From UBA6168 sp041741095 (GTDB lineage Bacteria; Bacteroidota; Bacteroidia; Chitinophagales; Saprospiraceae), in contig JBGSKQ010000142.1 of assembly GCA_041741095.1 (NCBI GenBank), positions 1 through 64,000 on the forward strand: a stretch of 64,000 nucleotides of DNA, in the 5' to 3' direction. Below the pieces are notes generated by a model, which saw nothing but the letters and a program-made list of their open reading frames with translations, was not told the DNA's origin and ran no database searches. Within the stretch, counting starts at the first letter, position 1, and each line of letters opens with the position of its first letter. The translations under genes were made by a program, and so were the position numbers. Positions 58,822-64,000 of this stretch are shown one piece after another.

Positions 58822-60123
58822 TTATTTTGGGTAATTATCGTCCCATTCCTTTACTTCCGGCTCACCCAACTTCCCAATGCTTTTTGCCACCATCATAGAA
58901 ACAGTGGCATCGCTCGTCACATTGGCCACGGTGCGAAGCATGTCCAAGGGGCGGTCAATGGCAAAAATGAGCGCAAGGCCCGTTTCTGGAATGCCTGCCT
59001 GGCCCAGCACGATGACCAGCATGACCATGCCCGCCCCCGGCACTGCCGCCGAACCGATGGAGGCCAGTGTCGCCGTCAGGATAATGCCCAACTGTGCCCC
59101 CAAGTCAAGGCCCATCCCGAAAGTTTGGGCAATGAAAACAGCGGCCACACCTTGATACAGCGCCGTACCGTCCATATTGATGGTAGCGCCGATGGGCAGA
59201 ACAAAACTCGCCACCTCTTCGTCCACGCCCAGGTGTTCTTCCGCCCGCTCCATCGTGACGGGCAAGGTGGCGGCGCTGGAACTGGTGCTGAAAGCCAGCA
59301 ACTGTGCTGGCGAAATTCCTTTGAAAAAGAAGGAAAAACTTCTTTTTGCGAATACTTTGACGAGTATAGGGTAGAACAATCCTATCAAAATCAAAAGTCC
59401 AACCACCACACATGCCGCATAGCCCAACAGTGCCACAAACAAATCGGGACTGGGCAGTTCTACCACCAGCGAAGCCAGCAGGGCAAAAACGCCATACGGT
59501 GCAGCCAACATGATCAGGTCAATCAATTTCAGCACTACCTCATTGACCCCGTCAAAAAATGCCTTGACGGGTCGGGATTGTTCTTCGGGTATCAAAATCA
59601 TCCCTACCCCGAAAAACAGGACGAAAAAAATGACCTGGAGCATGTTGCCGTTGTTGGTAGCGGCACCGAAGATGTTTTCCGGCACTATATCAACCAGCGA
59701 CTGGAGCGGCCCCTGGCCCTTCTGTTTTTCTGCTGCCGCAATGCGGGTAGCCGCATCTCCGCCAAATTTTTCCATCATCTCTGTGCGGGTTTCTTCTTTC
59801 ACCAAATGTCCGGGCCGAACGATGTTGACGATAATTAGCCCCAGGCTGATGGCGAAAACGGTAGTCAAAATGTAAATACCGAGTGTCCTGCCGCCCATTT
59901 TGGAGAGTTTGGAAATGTCCTTTAAGTCGGAAACGCCCTTGATCAATGAGGCCACAATGAGCGGTACAGCAATAAGTTTCAGCAGGTTGATGAAGATGGT
60001 GCCGAATGGTTTTATCCAGTCCACCACGAAGTCCACCCAGCCTAAGTTGACGGCCAACAATCCAAATAGTACGCCCAGGGCCATGCCGATGAGTATCTGC
60101 CAATGCAGTGCGAGTTTGCGCAT
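58822..60123 (-). CDS. Dicarboxylate/amino-acid:cation symporter (DAACS family)
   Basis: The product is 433 residues with eight predicted membrane helices. The two hairpin loops of the family are present: STSSSAATLP (HP1) and the TM7 motif NMDGTALYQG. Near the end GMVMLVIVLGQAGIP forms HP2 and DRPLDMLRTVANV the last helix. The protein should take up glutamate, aspartate or C4-dicarboxylates with H+ or Na+. The usual NMDGT motif suggests that Na+ coupling is possible. It stands 76 nt downstream of a small membrane-protein gene on the same strand. Confidence 0.92.
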   Translation of the reverse strand: MRKLALHWQILIGMALGVLFGLLAVNLGWVDFVVDWIKPFGTIFINLLKLIAVPLIVASLIKGVSDLKDISKLSKMGGRTLGIYILTTVFAISLGLIIVNIVRPGHLVKEETRTEMMEKFGGDAATRIAAAEKQKGQGPLQSLVDIVPENIFGAATNNGNMLQVIFFVLFFGVGMILIPEEQSRPVKAFFDGVNEVVLKLIDLIMLAAPYGVFALLASLVVELPSPDLFVALLGYAACVVVGLLILIGLFYPILVKVFAKRSFSFFFKGISPAQLLAFSTSSSAATLPVTMERAEEHLGVDEEVASFVLPIGATINMDGTALYQGVAAVFIAQTFGMGLDLGAQLGIILTATLASIGSAAVPGAGMVMLVIVLGQAGIPETGLALIFAIDRPLDMLRTVANVTSDATVSMMVAKSIGKLGEPEVKEWDDNYPK

Positions 60124-60199
60124 GTGAGAAGGTTTTGATGATGAAAAAACCCAAATAAAAGCAAAATGACGGGAAAGTCAGGAAAACGGAAGGATAAAT

Positions 60200-60712
60200 C
60201 TACCTGCTGGCAAAATAAACGAAGCCCGCAATACAGCCCCCGATGATCAAGAACTCCAGCACATTGCCCAGCATCTTGTTTTTCACTCGCACATTGATGA
60301 TGGCGAGCAGGGATATGATAAATGCCAAGCCCATCAGCAGCAGGATCATGCCTCCGCTGGCTCCGGCCACTTCTGTAAATGCAGGCGATTTTGAGACTTT
60401 AGGGAAAACAACCAAAAAAGCGGAATAAAGAATGGCGCTGATCCCGGCAATCATAATGCCCGCCAGCATTAGTTTCCAGGCCGCTATGCCTTTGCTCAAA
60501 CTGTTGATGCTGCGGATGCCGCTGCTCACCACCAGCCAGAGAATGAGCAACATTAGTCCGATGGTGGCTTCGTCAGCATATTTGCCGAGCAGTCCGGCAA
60601 GTTTGTTTTCCAGAAAAAACAAGGCGATGAAAGCTCCTGCCAGCAAGAGGCTGGAAATAATGACCGTGCGGACGGCGGTGCTGTTTTCGGCGGAAGTGTT
60701 TGTGTTTGCCAT
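60200..60712 (-). CDS. Small multi-pass membrane protein of unknown function
   Basis: The product is 170 residues with about five hydrophobic helices (VIISSLLLAGAFIALFFL, IGLMLLILWLVVSSGI, WKLMLAGIMIAGISAILYSA, MILLLMGLAFIISLLAIINV, FLIIGGCIAGFVYFASR). I recognise no family. It lies between the glycosyltransferase and symporter genes on the same strand. A 7-nt word array precedes the start codon. Confidence 0.65.
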   Translation of the reverse strand: MANTNTSAENSTAVRTVIISSLLLAGAFIALFFLENKLAGLLGKYADEATIGLMLLILWLVVSSGIRSINSLSKGIAAWKLMLAGIMIAGISAILYSAFLVVFPKVSKSPAFTEVAGASGGMILLLMGLAFIISLLAIINVRVKNKMLGNVLEFLIIGGCIAGFVYFASR

Positions 60713-60725
60713 GATGTTTAGAATG

Positions 60726-60746
60726 ATGAACTATGAACTATGAACG
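60726..60746. repeat. Word array ATGAACn, 7-nt period
   Basis: Units ATGAACT (60726), ATGAACT (60733) and ATGAACG (60740) are contiguous in the spacer before the small membrane-protein gene. Confidence 0.6.
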
Positions 60747-60786
60747 AAGGGCTGGGGTAAAAATAAATTTTCTACTGGGTTGATTT

Positions 60787-61932
60787 TCAAATGATTTTCG
60801 TCAAAAGGCTTTCCAGCCCTTCCACCATCGTCTGCCAGGAGAAACGTTTTTTCTCCTCCCTCACACCTTCCGTCAGAGCCGCTTCTTTTTTGTTTTGGTA
60901 AAAATCAATCACCGCATCGGCGATGGCCTTCGCCGCTACCGGCACGACATAGCCTGCTTTTCCATGCGGCACGATTTCGGGCAAGCCACCCACTGCCGTT
61001 ACCACCATTGGTTTTTCAAAATGATAGGCCATCTGCGAGATGCCGCTCTGAGTGGCCGATTTGTAGGGCTGAACCACCAGGTCGGCAGCGCCAAAGTAAT
61101 AGCGCACTTCCTCCGAGGGGATGTAGTCTGTTTTTAAAACCAATTGATTTTCCAAGCCCAAGTCCCGTATCTGTTTTTCATAAGCCTCCTGGTTGCCGTA
61201 GTATTCGCCTGCCACGATCAGCTTCAAGTTCATTTGGCGGATACGGTTATCGGCCATTGCCTCAAGCAATAAATCCAGCCCTTTATAGTCACGGATAAAG
61301 CCGAAAAAGAGCAGGTAGCGCTGGTTTTTATTCAAACCCAAATGCGCAAGAGCTGCTTCCCGGCCCACTTTTTCACCATAGTTATCATAAATGGGGTGGG
61401 GGATGCAGACGGCTGGTTTTGTTTTGGAAAACTGGCGCAAATCTTCTTCCACAGACTGGCTCATCACGATACAGGCATCCACCGGCCCCAGGAAATATTG
61501 GGTAAACTGGCGGTCGCCCGGCCTTTTTTCGTGCGGCAAAATATTGTCCGCAATGGCCACCACTTTCGTGTGGCCGTTCATTTTCGCCAGCCGCAAAATA
61601 GTGCCCAGGCAAGGCCCCATGAACGGGAGCCAATAGCGGGGCATGATGACATCGGGGCGCAAGCGGCGAAGCTCCAACCCCACCTTCAGCCAATTCAGCG
61701 GATTGATAGAATTGACAATCGTCTTGATGCGCAAGCCCGTTGGGGCCGGGTCGCTCGAAAACTGCGTTTTACCAGGAAACAAAAAGCCGGGATATTGTAG
61801 GGAAAAGGAATAGATGCTGACCTCGTGGCCCTTCGATTGCAATTCCTGGGCGAAGCGCTCGGTGAAGGCCGCTATGCCGCCCCGCAATGGATGGGCAGGG
61901 GATAAAAGGACGATCTGCTTGATGTTCGGCAT
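60787..61932 (-). CDS. GT4-type glycosyltransferase
   Basis: The product is 381 residues with a GT-B layout. LLSPAHPLRGGIAAFTERFA starts the N-terminal Rossmann domain. LLFFGFIRDYKGLDLLLEAM opens the second, and the nucleotide-sugar block is EKPMVVTAVGGLPEIV (Glu near 308). Family members transfer sugars to lipid carriers or polysaccharides in the cytoplasm. There is no signal peptide. A second glycosyltransferase gene is at the right edge, so a small envelope-glycan locus is possible. Confidence 0.88.
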   Translation of the reverse strand: MPNIKQIVLLSPAHPLRGGIAAFTERFAQELQSKGHEVSIYSFSLQYPGFLFPGKTQFSSDPAPTGLRIKTIVNSINPLNWLKVGLELRRLRPDVIMPRYWLPFMGPCLGTILRLAKMNGHTKVVAIADNILPHEKRPGDRQFTQYFLGPVDACIVMSQSVEEDLRQFSKTKPAVCIPHPIYDNYGEKVGREAALAHLGLNKNQRYLLFFGFIRDYKGLDLLLEAMADNRIRQMNLKLIVAGEYYGNQEAYEKQIRDLGLENQLVLKTDYIPSEEVRYYFGAADLVVQPYKSATQSGISQMAYHFEKPMVVTAVGGLPEIVPHGKAGYVVPVAAKAIADAVIDFYQNKKEAALTEGVREEKKRFSWQTMVEGLESLLTKII

Positions 61933-62021
61933 TCCTTTTTTTGATTTTGGGCAAAAATACCCATTGATGCAATTGTTTTTTAAGGCTGACCAATGTCATG
62001 GCATACGGGGCATGGTGTCTT

Positions 62022-62029
62022 TAGTTTTG
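62022..62029 (+). promoter_or_regulatory. -7 box TAGTTTTG
   Basis: An exact TAnnTTTG match, 23 nt before the ATG at 62053. No good TTTG is seen at -33. Confidence 0.4.
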
Positions 62030-62052
62030 GCACAACCAAAATAAAAGGTGCC

Positions 62053-63348
62053 ATGAAAAAGCGTGATCTTCATCCTGAAAGTTTGATGATGTCTTATGGT
62101 TATAGGCCCGAATGGTCGGAAGGGGCCATCAAATGCCCAATTTTCCAGACTTCTACGTTTGTTTTTCATACTGCCGAAGAAGGGAAGTCCTTTTTTGAAT
62201 TGGCTTATGGCCTTCGGGAAAAAGGCGAAAAAGAACATCCCGGCCTCATCTACAGCCGACTGAACAACCCCGATTTGGAAATCTTGGAAAACCGCCTCTG
62301 CCTTTGGGACGGGGCAGAAGATTGCGCTGTGTTCGAGAGCGGTATGTCTGCTATTTCAACGGCCATGCTGGAGTTTCTAAAGCCGGGGGATTTGTTGCTG
62401 CACAGCAACCCCATTTACGGGGGCACAAGCCATTTTATTGACCAAGTACTCACCAAATTTGGCATTCACGTGCTTGGTTTTATGGCCAATGCATCGAAAC
62501 AAGAGATTATACAGGCGGTGAAAGATTCGGGCCACGCAGCAGGCCTGGCCATGATTTTTATCGAAACGCCGGCTAATCCCACCAACGATTTGATTGACAT
62601 ACACTTGTGCCGGGAGGTCGCCGACTATTTTTCAAATGACGATAAAAAAGTGCTTTTGGCAGTTGACAATACCTACCTCGGCCCTATTTGGCAACACCCG
62701 CTCAAGCTGGGCGCTGACCTCGTCCTTTATTCCGCCACAAAATACATCGGCGGCCACAGCGACGTGATTGCCGGGGCCTGCCTCGGCCCTGCCACATTGA
62801 TGAGACGCATTAAAGAGCTACGCACTTTTTTAGGCAACATGGCTGGCCCGTGGACGGGATGGTTACTGCTTCGGAGCCTCGAAACGCTCAAGCTGCGCAT
62901 GGAAAAACAGGTGGAAAACGCCATGCGGGTGGCTATTTGGTTGCAAAACCATCCCGCTATTGAAAAGGTACACTACCTGGGCCTGCTCACGCCCGATGAC
63001 GGCGAGGCATGGCATGTTTACCAACGGCAATGCACTGCGCCCGGCGCAATGGTTTCTTTTGAAGTAAAAGGCGGGGAAAAGGAAGCGTTTGCCTTTATGA
63101 ATGCCTTGCAAATGGTGAAATTGGCTGTCAGCCTGGGTAGCACAGAGTCATTGGCTCAGCATCCCGCCACCATGACTCACGCTGGCATTAGCCCCGATGA
63201 AAAACTAAAATTCGGTATTTATGACAACCTGGTGCGGCTATCGGTCGGTGTGGAAAATGTAGCTGATTTGATTTGGGATCTGAGCCAGGCTTTGGATAAA
63301 ATGTATGTGCATGAACCAACAACCAGTGAACTGGTAGGGCTTGCTTAA
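62053..63348 (+). CDS. Cys/Met-metabolism PLP-dependent enzyme
   Basis: From the ATG at 62053 the product is 431 residues. It belongs to the cystathionine gamma-synthase/methionine gamma-lyase fold type I family: YSRLNNP, the AISTAMLEFLKPGD cofactor-binding block, the FIETPANPTNDLIDI loop, and the PLP lysine in LYSATKYIGGHSD near residue 230. The C-terminal SLGSTESLAQHPATMTH motif is typical. The reaction could be gamma-elimination or gamma-replacement; the sequence does not decide. The gene overlaps the converging glycosyltransferase gene by 4 nt. Confidence 0.92.
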   Translation: MKKRDLHPESLMMSYGYRPEWSEGAIKCPIFQTSTFVFHTAEEGKSFFELAYGLREKGEKEHPGLIYSRLNNPDLEILENRLCLWDGAEDCAVFESGMSAISTAMLEFLKPGDLLLHSNPIYGGTSHFIDQVLTKFGIHVLGFMANASKQEIIQAVKDSGHAAGLAMIFIETPANPTNDLIDIHLCREVADYFSNDDKKVLLAVDNTYLGPIWQHPLKLGADLVLYSATKYIGGHSDVIAGACLGPATLMRRIKELRTFLGNMAGPWTGWLLLRSLETLKLRMEKQVENAMRVAIWLQNHPAIEKVHYLGLLTPDDGEAWHVYQRQCTAPGAMVSFEVKGGEKEAFAFMNALQMVKLAVSLGSTESLAQHPATMTHAGISPDEKLKFGIYDNLVRLSVGVENVADLIWDLSQALDKMYVHEPTTSELVGLA

Positions 63349-64000
63349 TCCCTTTCCCCTGTGCGTTTTTCAATCACATACATGTTGCGGGTGGAGGAGT
63401 TGCGCACGAGCAACTCTGCGAGGAAACCTGTGACGAACAACTGTGTACCCACAATCAGCATCAGGATCCCAAAATAAAACAATGGCCTATCGGCGATACC
63501 GTATTCTTTTTGGATAAGTTTTTCGAAGCTCAGCCAAACAAGCACGAAAAAACCGGCGATGAAAAACAGTGTGCCAAGCAGCCCGAAAAAGTGCATGGGC
63601 CGCTTGCCGAATTTTCCGATGAAAGTGATGGACAGCAGATCGAGGAAGCCGTTGATGAAGCGGTCGAGGCCAAATTTGGAAGTGCCGTATTTTCTGGCGC
63701 GGTGCTCCACCACTTTCTCCGTTATTTTTCCAAACCCCGACCACTTGGCGAGCAGGGGCGTGTAGCGGTGCATTTCACCATAAATCTCAATGCTTTTCAC
63801 CACGTTGTGGCGGTAGGCTTTCAGACCGCAGTTGAAGTCGTGTAGCGGTATTTTGCTGATCCAACGGGTCACGCCGTTGAAAAACTTGGAAGGGATGGTC
63901 TTGGAAATGGGATCATAGCGTTTCTGCTTCCAGCCAGAAACAAGGTCGTAGCCATCCTCTACAATCATTTTTCGGAGGCCGGGTATTTCGTCAGGACTGT
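63345..64000 (-). CDS. GT2-type glycosyltransferase, 5'-truncated by the window
   Basis: The open frame continues past 63968 to the window edge, so the true start lies outside. The visible 217 codons begin in the DPDEIPGL-like region (here SPDEIPGLRKMIVEDGYD) and show the GT2 motif GYDLVSGWKQKRYDP, then FNCGLKAYRH and a Lys/Arg-rich acceptor part. Two membrane helices follow (FFGLLGTLFFIAGFFVLVW, FYFGILMLIVGTQLFVTGF). The layout matches DPM1/undecaprenyl-phosphate sugar transferases with a C-terminal two-helix anchor. It probably charges a lipid carrier with a sugar. Confidence 0.88.
   Translation of the reverse strand, partial: SPDEIPGLRKMIVEDGYDLVSGWKQKRYDPISKTIPSKFFNGVTRWISKIPLHDFNCGLKAYRHNVVKSIEIYGEMHRYTPLLAKWSGFGKITEKVVEHRARKYGTSKFGLDRFINGFLDLLSITFIGKFGKRPMHFFGLLGTLFFIAGFFVLVWLSFEKLIQKEYGIADRPLFYFGILMLIVGTQLFVTGFLAELLVRNSSTRNMYVIEKRTGERD

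Noticed and set aside
58822..60123. Long plus-strand frames across the symporter gene
   Set aside because: They are antisense to a protein with complete DAACS motifs.

Overview
The window reads as a chromosomal segment of a Bacteroidota bacterium, most likely from the Saprospiraceae or a nearby environmental lineage; the phylum call is firm and the family call is inference. The reasons are five proteins with type IX secretion (T9SS, Por-tail) C-terminal sorting domains, -7 promoter boxes of the TAnnTTTG type, AT-rich leaders without Shine-Dalgarno sequences, LytS/LytTR two-component pairs with a periplasmic propeller sensor, an HU-CCDC81/SPOR protein, and the order type III pantothenate kinase then NSPYSR outer-membrane protein. 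No rRNA, tRNA, CRISPR array or complete insertion sequence was seen.

Left part (1-12.2 kb): an SPFH lipoprotein; a dioxygenase plus aldo/keto reductase pair; on the minus strand an operon of a membrane SRPBCC-like protein, a propeller-type histidine kinase and its LytTR regulator; a PQQ-type propeller dehydrogenase with an internal cytochrome c domain; and, divergent from it, a TPR/coiled-coil/HTH regulator. Next (12.3-22.3 kb) comes a plus-strand run of small exported proteins: phage-collar-like, lipoprotein, pentapeptide repeat, two CAP-like proteins, two lipocalin-like paralogues, YceI and DUF1573, ending in a cold-shock protein. Two promoters in this run share direct repeats of TTGTAACG at a fixed distance from the -7 box, which suggests one regulon; the HTH protein just upstream is the obvious candidate regulator. 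A PIN toxin/antitoxin pair sits antisense inside the run.

Middle (22.6-47.5 kb): surface and secreted proteins. These are a T9SS beta-solenoid protein, a T9SS pentaheme cytochrome, a T9SS protein with an NPQDTT linker, and a 3676-residue T9SS protein that carries four seven-repeat blocks. Two of those blocks are nested inside Ig-like domains. A lipoprotein serpin, a GH78 rhamnosidase, an M1 metallopeptidase and an HU/SPOR protein follow.

Right part (47.5-64 kb): another T9SS protein, coaX, an outer-membrane protein, a tandem pair of TPR paralogues, nadK, an Omp85-like protein, lpxK, an Rpn-type remnant, a dicarboxylate/amino-acid symporter, two glycosyltransferases (one cut by the window edge) and a PLP-dependent Cys/Met-metabolism enzyme.

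Scattered over the whole window, at gene borders, are short word arrays with a period of 7 or 8 nt, each locus mostly using its own word. Several are arranged as inverted pairs, and one lies inside the signal-peptide region of the rhamnosidase gene. The shared-promoter regulon, the nested seven-fold blocks in the giant protein and the word arrays are the observations most worth following.
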